Assembly (NCBI GenBank): GCA_046331625.1
Contig: JAXLQL010000014.1
Span: 136,312-200,311, forward strand
Length of the DNA: 64,000 nucleotides
From: JAXLQL01 sp046331625
GTDB taxonomy: Bacteria > Acidobacteriota > Terriglobia > Bryobacterales > Bryobacteraceae
Direction: 5' to 3'
This document shows positions 18,020 to 27,345 of this stretch, piece after piece. Positions within the stretch are counted from its first letter, which is position 1; every line of letters begins with the position of its first letter. The notes below the pieces were generated by a model that worked only from the letters and a program-made list of their open reading frames with translations, was not told the origin of the DNA and searched no databases. The translations under genes and the position numbers were made by a program.

Positions 18020-18946
18020 ATGCCGTCAATACTTGAATGGATGCGATTCTGCTCCGATCCGGGCCGCGCGCGGATCCTGCTTCTGCTTGAAAAAGAAGAG
18101 CTTAGCGTTGCCGAGCTGCAGGAGATCCTGGCTGTGGGGCAGAGCCGGATGTCGATGCAATTGGCCAAGCTGAAGACGGCGGGCATGGTGGAAGACCGCC
18201 GAACTGGCAAGCACGTCCTCTATCGCTTATCGCCCGAAGTAGTCCGGCGCGGACAACTTTTGGCGCTGCTCGCCGCCGCGGAGATCCCCGAGCGGGACCA
18301 CGACGAGCGCGCGCTCGCCCTGGTCTTGCGCAAGCGGCAGGACCGGATGCGCTCCTATTTCGACCAACTCGCCGGGAAGTTCGGCAAGCACTATGTGCCC
18401 GGGCGGTCGTGGAAAGCGGTGGCCGAGGCGCTGCTGCAGGTGATGCCGCCGCTGGTGATCGCGGACCTCGGAGCGGGGGAAGGAACGCTGGCGCAGTTGC
18501 TCGCTCAGCGAGCCGAGCATGTGATTGCCGTGGATAATTCTGAGAAAATGGTGGAATTTGGGACGGAATTGGCGAGATCGCACGGGCTCGATCACTTGGA
18601 ATACCGCCGCGGAGATCTGGAGGCGCTGCCGCTGGAGAGCGGTTCGGTCGACTTGGCGCTGTTCAGCCAGTCGCTGCATCATGCCGCGCATCCCGAGAAA
18701 GCCGTGGCTGAGGCATGGCGGATCCTGCGGCCGGGCGGACAGATCGCCGTGCTCGACCTGTTACGGCATCAGTTCGAAGACGCGCGCGAGCTTTACGCGG
18801 ACCTGTGGTTGGGCTTCGGCGAAGCCGAACTCGTGGGATTCCTCGAGCGGGCGGGGTTCACGGGCGTTCGGACGTCGGTGGTGTTTCGCGAGCCCGAAGC
18901 GCCCTATTTCGAGACGGTCCTGGCGGTGGGCCGGCGTAGCGCGTGA
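18020..18946 (+). CDS. ArsR-family regulator fused to a SAM-dependent methyltransferase
   Basis: A 308-residue fusion. Residues about 1-85 are a winged helix of ArsR type (ARILLLLEKEELSVAELQEI, then SRMSMQLAKLKTAGMVEDRR and a wing ending HVLYRLS). Residues about 130-300 are a class I methyltransferase with motif I VIADLGAGEGTLAQLLAQ, acidic motif II AVDNSEKM and a motif IV region VDLALFSQSLHH. This architecture is commonly encoded next to ahcY or metF. Since the second domain should bind SAM or SAH, a methyl-cycle sensor controlling ahcY is the natural inference, in line with SahR-type regulation. Start chosen at the first in-frame ATG; no strong ribosome site. Confidence 0.85.
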   Translation: MPSILEWMRFCSDPGRARILLLLEKEELSVAELQEILAVGQSRMSMQLAKLKTAGMVEDRRTGKHVLYRLSPEVVRRGQLLALLAAAEIPERDHDERALALVLRKRQDRMRSYFDQLAGKFGKHYVPGRSWKAVAEALLQVMPPLVIADLGAGEGTLAQLLAQRAEHVIAVDNSEKMVEFGTELARSHGLDHLEYRRGDLEALPLESGSVDLALFSQSLHHAAHPEKAVAEAWRILRPGGQIAVLDLLRHQFEDARELYADLWLGFGEAELVGFLERAGFTGVRTSVVFREPEAPYFETVLAVGRRSA

Positions 18947-18971
18947 AGGCGGCCACGCTACGCTATTCGAG

Positions 18972-20189
18972 ATGCTTTCCCGGAATGCCAGGCTCGCGGT
19001 GCTTGCTGCGTCATTTCTCGGCTTGCTCTTCGATGGAGTGGAACTCGGCCTGATGCCGATCGCGTCGCTCTCCGTTTCGAAGAGCCTGCTCGGCGCGGAC
19101 TTCGCCCCCACGGCTGGCGGTGACTGGTTCGCGCGATTCACGGCGGCGCTCATGTTCGGAGCAGCGGTTGGCGGAATCGCGCTCGGGAATCTCGGCGACC
19201 GCATCGGGCGCACGCGCGCCATGGGCGTGAGCGTCTTGGTCTACTCAGTGTTCGCGGCTATGGGCGCATGGGTCCAGACGCAAGAGCAGATGCTGGCGCT
19301 GCGATTTCTCGTCGGGCTCGGCGTGGGCGGCATGTGGCCGAACGGAATGGCGCTGGTGGCAGAGTCGTGGCCGTCGGCGTCGAAGCCGCTGGTCTCGGGC
19401 GTGATGGCGGCGGCGTTGAACTCGGGCATCCTGCTGTTGTCGCAACTGGCGCGGATGTGGCCCATCACGCCGGACTCCTGGCGCTGGATCTTTCGACTTT
19501 CCGGCGTGCCTGGACTGCTCGGGATCGTGATCCTGCTCGCGTTGCCCGAGTCGCCGGAGTGGCTGGCCGCACGAGAGAAGGTTCGCAAGTCTGCGCCGCC
19601 GCTACGCGAGTTGTTTCGTCCGGCGCTGATTCGCGTGACCCTGGCGGCGATCGCGGTGAGCGTCATCCCGATGGTAGGCGCGTGGGCGGCGAGCAAATGG
19701 ATGATCCCTTGGGCGGATAAAGTCGCGGGCGCCGCCAACGCCGAGTACAAGGCGGCGACGCAAGGGTGGTGGGCCGTGGGCGCGATTCTGGGCGCGTTCA
19801 CCGGCGCCGATCTCGCGCAGCGGCTCGGCCGCAAGCGAAGCTACTTCCTCATCAGCATCGGCGCGGCCGTGTTGACCATCGCGATGTTTCAACTGAGCGC
19901 TCCGCTGCGGCCGGGCTTCCATTTGATCGTGTTCTTGCAGGGCTCGGTGGCGACGCTCTTCTTCGGATGGCTGGCGCTCTATCTGCCCGAGATCTTTCCT
20001 GTTTCCGTGCGCGCCACCGGCAGCGGACTCGCCTACAACTTCGGCCGCTTTGCCACGGCGGTGGGAGTGCTCGGCGCGGGGCTGCTCTTTTCCGCGCTCG
20101 GTGGCGACTATCCGCGCGTGGGCGCGATCTGCGCACTCATCTATGGGCTGGGTGTTTTCGCGATTTCGCTCGTGCGCGAGAGTGAGTAG
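18972..20189 (+). CDS. MFS transporter (metabolite:H+ symporter type)
   Basis: A 405-residue carrier with about 12 hydrophobic helices. The loop 2-3 signature is GNLGDRIGRTRAM, and an equivalent DLAQRLGRKRS occurs in the second half. An LVGLGVGGMWPNGMALVAE stretch resembles the sialate/aromatic-acid:H+ symporter branch. The ligand is unknown. The start at 18972 was preferred to earlier in-frame starts because those would overlap the regulator gene and add a non-membrane leader. It lies 25 bases after the regulator and may be co-transcribed. Confidence 0.85.
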   Translation: MLSRNARLAVLAASFLGLLFDGVELGLMPIASLSVSKSLLGADFAPTAGGDWFARFTAALMFGAAVGGIALGNLGDRIGRTRAMGVSVLVYSVFAAMGAWVQTQEQMLALRFLVGLGVGGMWPNGMALVAESWPSASKPLVSGVMAAALNSGILLLSQLARMWPITPDSWRWIFRLSGVPGLLGIVILLALPESPEWLAAREKVRKSAPPLRELFRPALIRVTLAAIAVSVIPMVGAWAASKWMIPWADKVAGAANAEYKAATQGWWAVGAILGAFTGADLAQRLGRKRSYFLISIGAAVLTIAMFQLSAPLRPGFHLIVFLQGSVATLFFGWLALYLPEIFPVSVRATGSGLAYNFGRFATAVGVLGAGLLFSALGGDYPRVGAICALIYGLGVFAISLVRESE

Positions 20190-20282
20190 GGCCGTTACTG
20201 AGCCGCGACCATGAGGGAGCGTCCGCCAGCAATACGATGGATCCGCCGCACCAACGCTCCGTAACGGCCGCGGCTCGGAAGC
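20189..20282. repeat. REP-like palindromic element
   Basis: Between two convergent genes, GCCGTTACTGAGCCGCG (20191-20207) recurs in inverted form as CGCTCCGTAACGGC and CGCGGCTCGG near 20255-20278, with ACCATGAGGGAGCG next to the left arm. It resembles short extragenic palindromes of Solibacter-type genomes and may end transcription from both sides. Confidence 0.55.
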
Positions 20283-20338
20283 CCGCACTGCGTTGTTCGT
20301 TCTAATGGGCGCTGTCGCTCTCGTGCTCTGGGTTCTGC

Positions 20339-21613
20339 TCACGCCATACGCGGCGTTCCCCAGTGCGTCCGATACGCTCGCTTGACGTGTACGTTGGCCG
20401 CGGCATCCGAGGGAATCGACTCCGACTCCTGATCGAATACAAGGTTGCGCCCGGTCCGCGCCACGATATTTGCGAGATGACTGTGGATCGCCGAGAGGTG
20501 GCCTTCCATAATGTCGGCTGGCGGAAGCTGGCGCGAGCGGATGCACTCGACGAACTTCTGCTGATGCACCGCGTCGGAATCGCCTGCATCGTCATGCTGC
20601 ACCAGCTTCCCCTTGCTGTCGAAGACCTTGAATCCCCACTTGCGTCCGTATCGCCCGATGTGGACCATGCCTTCGGAACCGTAGACGGCGACTCCGTTCT
20701 CCACATCATCCATCGCGTAAGGATTCCAGATGCGTTGCTCCCAGATCATGCTCTTGCCGTCTTCATAGTCGAAGGTGGCGAGCATGGTGTCAGGAGTCTG
20801 CTGATCGTCTTTGAAGAAAACTTTGCGCCCCGATCCGCTGACGCGCACCGGATAGCTTTCGCCCAGCGCCCAACGCGCAATGTCGATCTGGTGCGCGCCG
20901 TCGTTGCCCGCGTCTCCGGTCCCGAAATGCCAGTGCCAATGCCACTTGTAGTGGAAGCGATTCTCGTTGAACGGAATCCACGGCGCGGGTCCGAGCCACG
21001 TCTCGTAGTCGACGCCCGGCGGCACCGGACCATCCTCTTTATGTCCGATGTCGGCGCGAAGCTGGATGTTCCACGCCTTGGCCATGAGCACCCTGCCGAT
21101 CTTTCCGGACTTGACGAACTCGACCGCGCGCACCGTCGAATCGCGGCTGCGCGATTGCGTGCCAACCTGAATGAGCTTCCCCGTGCGGCGCGCGGCGTCG
21201 ATCATGAGGCGGCCTTCGCGGATATTGTGCGAAGCGGGCTTTTCCACGTAGACGTCTTTGCCGGCTTCCACGGCGAGGATCGATGCGGGCGCGTGCCAGT
21301 GGTCTGGAGTGGTGATCACCACCGCGTCGATCCCTTTGTCGTCGAACATGCGCCGCATGTCGGTGACTTCGGCGGGCTTCGGGATCGAGACCTTCGTTGC
21401 GATGGCCTGGGCCTTCTCGAGCGAGGCTTTGTCGGCGTCGCAGATGGTCTTGAGGTTGACGCCTTTGATCGCGCCGTAGGTTTGCAAAAGTGCGCGACCT
21501 CGCCCACCCACGCCGATGATCCCGATGTTCACCTGGTCACTGGCGGCCACGGCGCGCCTGCGAAACGTGTGGGCGGCCGCTGCCGCGCTGAGGAAGAAGT
21601 ATCGCCGGTTCAT
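20339..21613 (-). CDS. Gfo/Idh/MocA family oxidoreductase
   Basis: A 424-residue NAD(P)-dependent oxidoreductase with a leader MNRRYFFLSAAAAAH that resembles a degenerate Tat signal. The Rossmann motif is IGIIGVGGRGRA (about 30-41), followed by the family signature with VYVEKPASHNIREG (the EKP lysine) and GTGDAGNDGAHQIDIARWALG (conserved DIARW region). Members act on sugars, inositols or glycosides; this secreted branch is abundant in Acidobacteria and Planctomycetes. The substrate cannot be assigned. It is divergent from a second family member 73 bases away, sharing the promoter region. Confidence 0.9.
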   Translation of the reverse strand: MNRRYFFLSAAAAAHTFRRRAVAASDQVNIGIIGVGGRGRALLQTYGAIKGVNLKTICDADKASLEKAQAIATKVSIPKPAEVTDMRRMFDDKGIDAVVITTPDHWHAPASILAVEAGKDVYVEKPASHNIREGRLMIDAARRTGKLIQVGTQSRSRDSTVRAVEFVKSGKIGRVLMAKAWNIQLRADIGHKEDGPVPPGVDYETWLGPAPWIPFNENRFHYKWHWHWHFGTGDAGNDGAHQIDIARWALGESYPVRVSGSGRKVFFKDDQQTPDTMLATFDYEDGKSMIWEQRIWNPYAMDDVENGVAVYGSEGMVHIGRYGRKWGFKVFDSKGKLVQHDDAGDSDAVHQQKFVECIRSRQLPPADIMEGHLSAIHSHLANIVARTGRNLVFDQESESIPSDAAANVHVKRAYRTHWGTPRMA

Positions 21614-21686
21614 AAGCTCGACCTCTGAGTTTATTCCAACGCCGTGGTGCGCTCAATTTGGCTCGAAAAATGCAAGGATGCGCGGT

Positions 21687-22865
21687 ATGGATCGACGAAC
21701 CATAGTCAAGAACGCACCTCTTCTTCTCAGTTCCGCCGCCGCTTTCGGATATCCCGCCAACTCGGCCGTACGGTTCGGCATCATCGGGACCGGAGGTCGC
21801 GGCCAGTACGTGGGTACGCTGATGGCGAAGGACCCCAACGCGCGACTCGTAGCCATCTGCGACCGCTACGCCGACCGCATCGACGGCGCGAAAACGCGCG
21901 TGCCCGGCGCTGACAAAGCCGCCGTGCATCGCGACTACCAGAAGTTGCTGGCGGACCCCGATGTGGACGCGGTGTTGATCGCGACGCCGGTCTTCCTGCA
22001 TCCGGAACATTTCGAGGCTGCCGTGTCAGCGCGCAAACACGTCTACTGCGAGAAGCCCGCAGGCGCCGATGTGGCCGGTTGCAAGCGGATCCTGAAGGCG
22101 TGGGAACGGCGGGATCCGGCCAAGCGGATCCAGTTCGGCTTCCAGCAGCGGTTCAGCTCGCAGTATCTGAAGGCGCGCGGCTATCTGGCATCGGGCAAGA
22201 TCGGCGAGATGAAGCTGATGATGAGCTACTGGGTGCTGGGCTATTTGCCGCCCACTGCGGACTCGGGCCAGTACGCGGGCCTTGCCAAAGACGAACAGCA
22301 ACTGCGCCGCTGGGCGAGTTGGACGAGGATGTCGGGCGGTCCGATCGTGGAGCAGGATTGCCACGGCATCGACACGATCAACTGGTTCGGCGGCGACATG
22401 CATCCGGTGAGTGCGGTGGGCCGCGGTGGACTTCGCTATCCGGTCCCCTATGGCGACTGGGCGACGGACCACCACGACGTGATCTATCGATATCCGGACG
22501 GGCTCGAAGGCTGGCTGATTTCGATCAAGCACACCGCTGGCTATCGCGACGTGAAGGAGCAGTTTTTCGGTGCGAAGGGAATGCTCGAGACGTCGCGCAG
22601 TTACATGAAGCTCCATGGCATGACGCCCGACGTGCGTTACAAGAGCGCTGACGACCTGCGCGATACGAGCCTGATGGAGAAGGAAGAATCGAAGGCCGAC
22701 ATCACCGGCGAGGCGACCGCCGCGTTCTTCAAGGGCGTGCTTGCGGGCGAGCGCTACGACATGACGAAGACGGCAGTGGAGAGCACGCTGAGCGCGATTC
22801 TGGGGCGGATGGCGGTCGATACGAAGCGGGAAGTCGGGTGGGAGGAGATGCTCGCTTCGGCGTGA
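21687..22865 (+). CDS. Gfo/Idh/MocA family oxidoreductase
   Basis: A 392-residue NAD(P)-dependent oxidoreductase starting MDRRTIVKNAPLLLSSAAAF, a Tat-like leader. The Rossmann motif FGIIGTGGRGQYVG is followed by HVYCEKPAGADVAG with the catalytic EKP lysine, and an EQDCHGIDTINWF stretch in the substrate domain. It is only distantly similar to the divergent neighbour. An in-frame ATG nine bases upstream is an alternative start. Together with the neighbouring oxidoreductase it suggests periplasmic sugar chemistry; the substrate is unknown. Confidence 0.9.
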   Translation: MDRRTIVKNAPLLLSSAAAFGYPANSAVRFGIIGTGGRGQYVGTLMAKDPNARLVAICDRYADRIDGAKTRVPGADKAAVHRDYQKLLADPDVDAVLIATPVFLHPEHFEAAVSARKHVYCEKPAGADVAGCKRILKAWERRDPAKRIQFGFQQRFSSQYLKARGYLASGKIGEMKLMMSYWVLGYLPPTADSGQYAGLAKDEQQLRRWASWTRMSGGPIVEQDCHGIDTINWFGGDMHPVSAVGRGGLRYPVPYGDWATDHHDVIYRYPDGLEGWLISIKHTAGYRDVKEQFFGAKGMLETSRSYMKLHGMTPDVRYKSADDLRDTSLMEKEESKADITGEATAAFFKGVLAGERYDMTKTAVESTLSAILGRMAVDTKREVGWEEMLASA

Positions 22866-22900
22866 GGGCTTCCGTGGACCACCCGTTACACTGGTGAGGA

Positions 22901-23923
22901 ATGTCCACGGCGCACCTCACCGCCCACGTCAAAGCCGCCGGTTGAGCGTCCAAATTGAGTCCAAAGGTTTTGGACCAAGTGCTCTGCGGCGTGCCGCGCG
23001 TGGTGAACGAGAACGTCCTGGTCGGGTATGACACATCCGACGACGCCGGAGTGTATCGGCTCTCCGACACGCTCGCTCTGGTGCAAACAGTGGACTTCTT
23101 CACCCCCATCGTCGACGACCCCTACACCTTCGGCGCGATCGCGGCGGCCAACTCGCTCAGCGACGTCTACGCCATGGGCGGCGTGCCGCAATCGGCGCTC
23201 TCGCTCGTGTGCTTCCCGAACAAAGGCGACACCGAGACGCTCAAGGCGATCCTCACCGGCGGCGCCGACAAGATCCGCGAAGCTGGATGCGTCATCCTCG
23301 GCGGCCACTCGGTGAGCGATGACGAGATCAAGTTCGGTTACTCGATCACGGGCACCGTCCACCCCGATCACATCTGGACCAACGCCGGCGCCCGCGCGGG
23401 CGATGTGCTCGTGTTCACCAAGAAGCTCGGGACGGGCGTAATCGCCACTGCGCTCAAACGCGGGATCGCGCGCGCCGCCGATGTCGACGCATCCATCGAT
23501 TCGATGCTTACGCTCAACAAAGGGGCCGCCGAGGCGGCGAGCCATGCCGGAGTCCACGGCTGCACCGATATCAGCGGCTTCGGATTCCTGGGCCATGCTT
23601 GCGAACTCGCGAACGCGAGTCACGTCACGCTCGAAGTCGAGATCGACAGCGTGCGCTTCCTGCCCGGCGCGGTCGATTACGCGCGGCAAGGCGCCATCCC
23701 CGGCGGTCTGCGCAACAATCGCGAGTTCGCATCGCACTTCGTGGAAGAGCCCGCGCACGCCGTGCCCGCGCTGCTCGATCTGCTGTATGATCCGCAGACC
23801 TCCGGTGGGCTGTTGCTTTCGATTCCCGAGTCGCGCGCCGCGGCGTTCCTCGAGCGCTTCCCTGACGGATACCGCGTGGGTCGCGTCGTGCCGCATCAAA
23901 CGAAATCGATCCTTCTCCGATGA
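22901..23923 (+). CDS. selD: Selenide, water dikinase containing selenocysteine (UGA at codon 15)
   Basis: SelD makes selenophosphate from selenide and ATP for selenocysteine and selenouridine synthesis. The reading frame starts at ATG 22901, directly after an in-frame TGA, and runs VKAAG-TGA-ASKLSPKVLDQVL. The TGA at 22943-22945 falls exactly on the catalytic Cys/Sec of SelD (GCxxKLSP), so it is read as selenocysteine; a SECIS hairpin follows. Downstream are the SelD hallmarks DDAGVYRL, TVDFFTPIVDDPYTFG, AAANSLSDVYAMGG and GGHSVSDDEIKFG, and DPQTSGGLL at the C-terminus. A gene caller that stops at TGA would start at TTG 22955 and lose the active site. Total about 340 residues. selA, selB and tRNA-Sec are not in the window. 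Confidence 0.92.
22943..22985 (+). promoter_or_regulatory. Bacterial SECIS element in selD
   Basis: Just after the in-frame TGA, GTCCAAA (22959-22965), loop GGT (22966-22968) and TTTGGAC (22969-22975) form a perfect 7-bp hairpin. The loop begins about 21 bases after the TGA and carries the GGU expected for SelB binding. Position and loop fit the bacterial SECIS model. Confidence 0.8.
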
Positions 23924-23933
23924 ACGTTTCCAG

Positions 23934-24614
23934 ATGAACAATCCCATAATCGTCGCACTCGATGTCCCGTCCGCTAGTGAGGCCTTGTCGCTCGTCGACA
24001 AGCTGGCCGGTTCGGTGGCCATGTTCAAGGTCGGCATGGAGCTCTATGCCGGCGAAGGCGCGCCGCTCGTCAAGGAACTGCTCATGCGCGGCGGGCGCGT
24101 GTTCCTCGACATGAAGTTCTACGACATTCCGGAAACGGTGAAGCGCGCCACCGCGCGCGTTGCGGAGCTCGGCGTGAGTCTGCTCACCGTGCATGGCAGC
24201 GTGCCCGTGATGCAAGCCGCCGCCGAAGCGCGCAAGGGATCGGCGCTGAAGGTGCTTGCGGTCACCGTGCTGACCAGTTTCGATTGCCAAGACCTCAACG
24301 ACATGGGCTACTTCACCTCGGTTTCAGACCTCGTGGATCATCGCGTGTGGAAGGCCAAGGAAGCGGGCGTGGATGGCGTGGTGTGTTCGCCGCTCGAAGT
24401 GAAAGCCGTGCGGGAAACACTGGGCGCCGATGCCGTGCTGGTGACTCCCGGAGTGCGATCGCCAGGCGCCGCGGCGGGCGACCAGAAGCGCATCGCTACT
24501 CCAGCCGAAGCCATGCGTGACGGCGCCAGCTACCTCGTCATTGGACGCCAGATCACTCGCGCCTCCGATCCACGCGCCGAAGCGAAGAAAATCCTCGAGG
24601 AGATCGCGCGATGA
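23934..24614 (+). CDS. pyrF: Orotidine 5'-phosphate decarboxylase
   Basis: A 226-residue TIM-barrel enzyme converting OMP to UMP in pyrimidine synthesis. N-terminal IIVALDVPSA (substrate-binding Asp), the catalytic DxKxxD signature FLDMKFYDIPETV, and the C-terminal phosphate-binding TPGVRSPG with an IGRQIT segment are all in place. It starts 10 bases after selD and overlaps tdh by 4 bases, so the genes are probably co-transcribed. Confidence 0.95.
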   Translation: MNNPIIVALDVPSASEALSLVDKLAGSVAMFKVGMELYAGEGAPLVKELLMRGGRVFLDMKFYDIPETVKRATARVAELGVSLLTVHGSVPVMQAAAEARKGSALKVLAVTVLTSFDCQDLNDMGYFTSVSDLVDHRVWKAKEAGVDGVVCSPLEVKAVRETLGADAVLVTPGVRSPGAAAGDQKRIATPAEAMRDGASYLVIGRQITRASDPRAEAKKILEEIAR

Positions 24615-25639
24615 AAGCGCTCGTCAAGCAGCACGCCGAGCCCGGACTGTGGCTCACCGATATTCCCGAGCCCGAGTATGGTCCCGATGAAGTGCTGATC
24701 CGCGTCATGCGAACGGGCATCTGCGGCACCGATGTGCACATCTATCAGTGGGACGATTGGGCCAAGAAGACGATCCCTGTGCCAATGGCGATCGGACACG
24801 AGTTTGTGGGCCGTGTGGAAAAGGTCGGCGCAAACGTCCGTGACTTCGTCCCCGGCGACATCGTCAGCGGAGAGGGGCACGTGGTCTGCGGGCATTGTCG
24901 GAATTGTCTCGCTGGCCGCTTAGTGATGTGCGCGAACACGAAGGGCCTCGGCGTCAATCGGCCCGGGTGCTTCGCTGAATTCGTGGTGCTGCCCCGCACC
25001 AATTGCTGGAAGCATCACCAAGACATCGATCTCGATGTAGCCGCCATCTTCGATCCGTTCGGCAATGCCGTGCATACCGCGCTCTCGTTCCCGGTGCTCG
25101 GCGAAGATGTGCTCATCACCGGCGCCGGACCGATCGGCATCATGTCGGCCTTGGTCGCCAAGCACGCCGGCGCGCGCCATGTAGTGATCACCGATATCAA
25201 CCCCCATCGCATCGGGCTCGCTAAGCGCTGTGGTGTACCAACCGCCGTCGATGGGAAGACCACTGACTTCGAGCAACTCTACAAGAAGCTCGGCATGACC
25301 GAAGGCTTCGACATCGGCTTCGAAATGTCGGGCAACGCCGTTGCGTTCAAGCAGATGGTTTCGCTCATGAGCCACGGCGGCCGTATCGCCATGCTCGGGA
25401 TTCCGCCGCAGGAGATGACCATGGACTGGAAGCCGGTCATCTTCAACATGCTCACCGTGAAGGGCATCTACGGGCGCGAGATCTACGAGACCTGGTACAA
25501 GATGACGGTGCTACTCGAGTCCGGTTTGAACATCGCGCCGGTGATCACGCACCGCTTCTCGCATCGCGATTGGGAGAAGGGCTTCGAAGTGATGAAGACG
25601 GGGAACTCGGGCAAAGTGGTGCTCGACTGGACCGACTAG
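24611..25639 (+). CDS. tdh: L-threonine 3-dehydrogenase
   Basis: A 342-residue zinc-dependent medium-chain dehydrogenase that oxidises L-threonine to 2-amino-3-ketobutyrate with NAD+. It has the catalytic-zinc region TGICGTDVHIYQWD and GHEFVG, the structural zinc cysteines in GHVVCGHCRNC and CANTKG, and the Rossmann motif ITGAGPIGIMSA. It is followed by kbl, the next step of the pathway, nine bases downstream, which strongly supports the assignment. The start overlaps the pyrF stop (ATGA). Confidence 0.95.
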   Translation: MKALVKQHAEPGLWLTDIPEPEYGPDEVLIRVMRTGICGTDVHIYQWDDWAKKTIPVPMAIGHEFVGRVEKVGANVRDFVPGDIVSGEGHVVCGHCRNCLAGRLVMCANTKGLGVNRPGCFAEFVVLPRTNCWKHHQDIDLDVAAIFDPFGNAVHTALSFPVLGEDVLITGAGPIGIMSALVAKHAGARHVVITDINPHRIGLAKRCGVPTAVDGKTTDFEQLYKKLGMTEGFDIGFEMSGNAVAFKQMVSLMSHGGRIAMLGIPPQEMTMDWKPVIFNMLTVKGIYGREIYETWYKMTVLLESGLNIAPVITHRFSHRDWEKGFEVMKTGNSGKVVLDWTD

Positions 25640-25647
25640 GAGGCAGC

Positions 25648-26829
25648 ATGTACGGAGCGATCCAGGCGCATATCGCCGCCGAGCTCGAGAAGATCCGCGA
25701 AGCCGGACTGTACAAGAGCGAGCGTCCGCTCGAGTCACCGCAATCGTCCGATATTGTTTCGGGCGGCGGGCACGTCCTCAATCTCTGCGCGAACAACTAT
25801 CTGGGCTTGGCGAACCATCCCGCCGTGATCGCCGCCGCCAAAGATGCGCTCGACCACTGGGGCTTCGGCATGGCCTCGGTGCGCTTCATTTGCGGCACGC
25901 AATCGATCCACAAGGAACTCGAACGGCGGCTATCGGAATTTCTCGGCACCGATGACACGATCCTGTTCTCGTCCTGTTGGGATGCCAACGGTGGCGTGTT
26001 TGAAACGCTGCTCGGTGCGGAAGATGCGGTGATCTCTGACGAACTCAATCACGCCAGCATCATTGACGGCATTCGCCTGTGCAAGGCGCAACGATTCCGT
26101 TACCGCAACTGCGACATGGCCGATCTCGAGACGAAGCTCGAGGAAGCGAAAGGCGCGCGGTTCCGCCTGGTGGTCACGGACGGCGTCTTCTCGATGGACG
26201 GCTACTTGGCTCCGCTCGCCGAGATCTGCGCGCTGGCCGAAAAGTACGACGCGCTGGTGATGGTGGACGATTCGCACGCCGTCGGCTTCATCGGATCGCA
26301 CGGCCGCGGCACCATAGAGCGCGCGGGCGTGATGGGCCGCGTCGACATCGTCACCGGAACGCTCGGCAAAGCGCTCGGCGGGGCCAGCGGCGGCTACGTG
26401 GCCGCGCGGCGCGAGATCGTCGACATGATGCGCCAACGCGCACGGCCATATTTGTTTTCGAACTCGGTGGCGCCTCCCATCGTCGCCGCGTCGTTGAAGG
26501 TGCTCGATCTGCTCGGCGAGTCGAACCAGTTGCGTTCGCGCCTCGAAGAGAACCAGCGCTTCTTCCGCGAACAGATGACGGCGGCCGGATTCACGCTGTT
26601 GCCCGGCGAGCACCCCATCATCCCGATCATGCTCGGGGACGCCAAAGTGGCCGGAGCGCTCGCCTCGGCGCTCATGAAGAAGGGCGTGTACGTGGTGGCG
26701 TTCTCGTATCCGGTGGTGCCGCAGGGCAAGGCGCGCATCCGCACGCAGATGTCGGCCGCTCACACCATCGAGCAGTTACGCTTTGCCGTGTCGAAATTCG
26801 CCGAGGCCAAGGCCGAACTCGGCCTGTAG
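25648..26829 (+). CDS. kbl: Glycine C-acetyltransferase (2-amino-3-ketobutyrate CoA ligase)
   Basis: A 393-residue PLP enzyme of the alpha-oxoamine synthase family that splits 2-amino-3-ketobutyrate with CoA to glycine and acetyl-CoA. Visible features are NNYLGLANHP near the N-terminus, VRFICGTQSIHKELE, the PLP-contacting VMVDDSHAVGFIG and the Schiff-base lysine in TGTLGKALGGASGGY. The start ATG at 25648 has an AGGAGG ribosome site seven bases upstream. It works with tdh in threonine catabolism. Confidence 0.95.
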   Translation: MYGAIQAHIAAELEKIREAGLYKSERPLESPQSSDIVSGGGHVLNLCANNYLGLANHPAVIAAAKDALDHWGFGMASVRFICGTQSIHKELERRLSEFLGTDDTILFSSCWDANGGVFETLLGAEDAVISDELNHASIIDGIRLCKAQRFRYRNCDMADLETKLEEAKGARFRLVVTDGVFSMDGYLAPLAEICALAEKYDALVMVDDSHAVGFIGSHGRGTIERAGVMGRVDIVTGTLGKALGGASGGYVAARREIVDMMRQRARPYLFSNSVAPPIVAASLKVLDLLGESNQLRSRLEENQRFFREQMTAAGFTLLPGEHPIIPIMLGDAKVAGALASALMKKGVYVVAFSYPVVPQGKARIRTQMSAAHTIEQLRFAVSKFAEAKAELGL

Positions 26830-26850
26830 AAACGGGCTATCATCGGTCAC

Positions 26851-27345
26851 ATGACCTATCGGCTGTTGCCGTTTCTTCTTGCTGCCGGAGCACTCCTGGC
26901 GCAGGCCCCCGCCGCGGATTCCAAACGCCAGGACATTCTCACGTTGATGGACGTATCCGGAGCCGTGAACACCCTGACGCAGATCTTCAGCCGCGAGACG
27001 GTGGAGGCGCAGATGCGCCAGATGATCATGAAGAACGTGCCGGCGGGCAAGGAACAAGAGGCCGAGACGTTCATCCGCGAGTTCTCGAATGACTTCGCCG
27101 CGGAAGCGCCCAAGCACATCGGCGAGTTGAAAGACAAAGTGGCCGAGATCTACGACAAATACTACTCGGCGCAGGACATCAAAGATTTGATCGCTTTTTT
27201 CAAGACGCCGGTCGGCCAGAAACTGGTAACGATCGCACCGAAGGTGGCTGTGGAGAGCATGCAAATCGGACAGGGTTGGGGCATGGACCTCGGCAAACAG
27301 ATCGGCGAACGAGTCAGCAAGCGGCTCGCCGAGCGGAAACAATGA
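26851..27345 (+). CDS. DUF2059 domain secreted protein
   Basis: A 164-residue exported protein (signal peptide MTYRLLPFLLAAGALLAQA) whose mature part matches the DUF2059 pattern: a first helix pair and then YYSAQDIKDLIAFFKTPVGQKLVTIAP. The domain is widespread in Gram-negatives with no established function. It overlaps the following phosphodiesterase gene by 4 bases (ATGA). Confidence 0.8.
   Translation: MTYRLLPFLLAAGALLAQAPAADSKRQDILTLMDVSGAVNTLTQIFSRETVEAQMRQMIMKNVPAGKEQEAETFIREFSNDFAAEAPKHIGELKDKVAEIYDKYYSAQDIKDLIAFFKTPVGQKLVTIAPKVAVESMQIGQGWGMDLGKQIGERVSKRLAERKQ

Noticed and set aside
20363..21628. Plus-strand frame opposite the Gfo/Idh/MocA gene
   Set aside because: Mirrors the codon pattern of the real gene; no family features.
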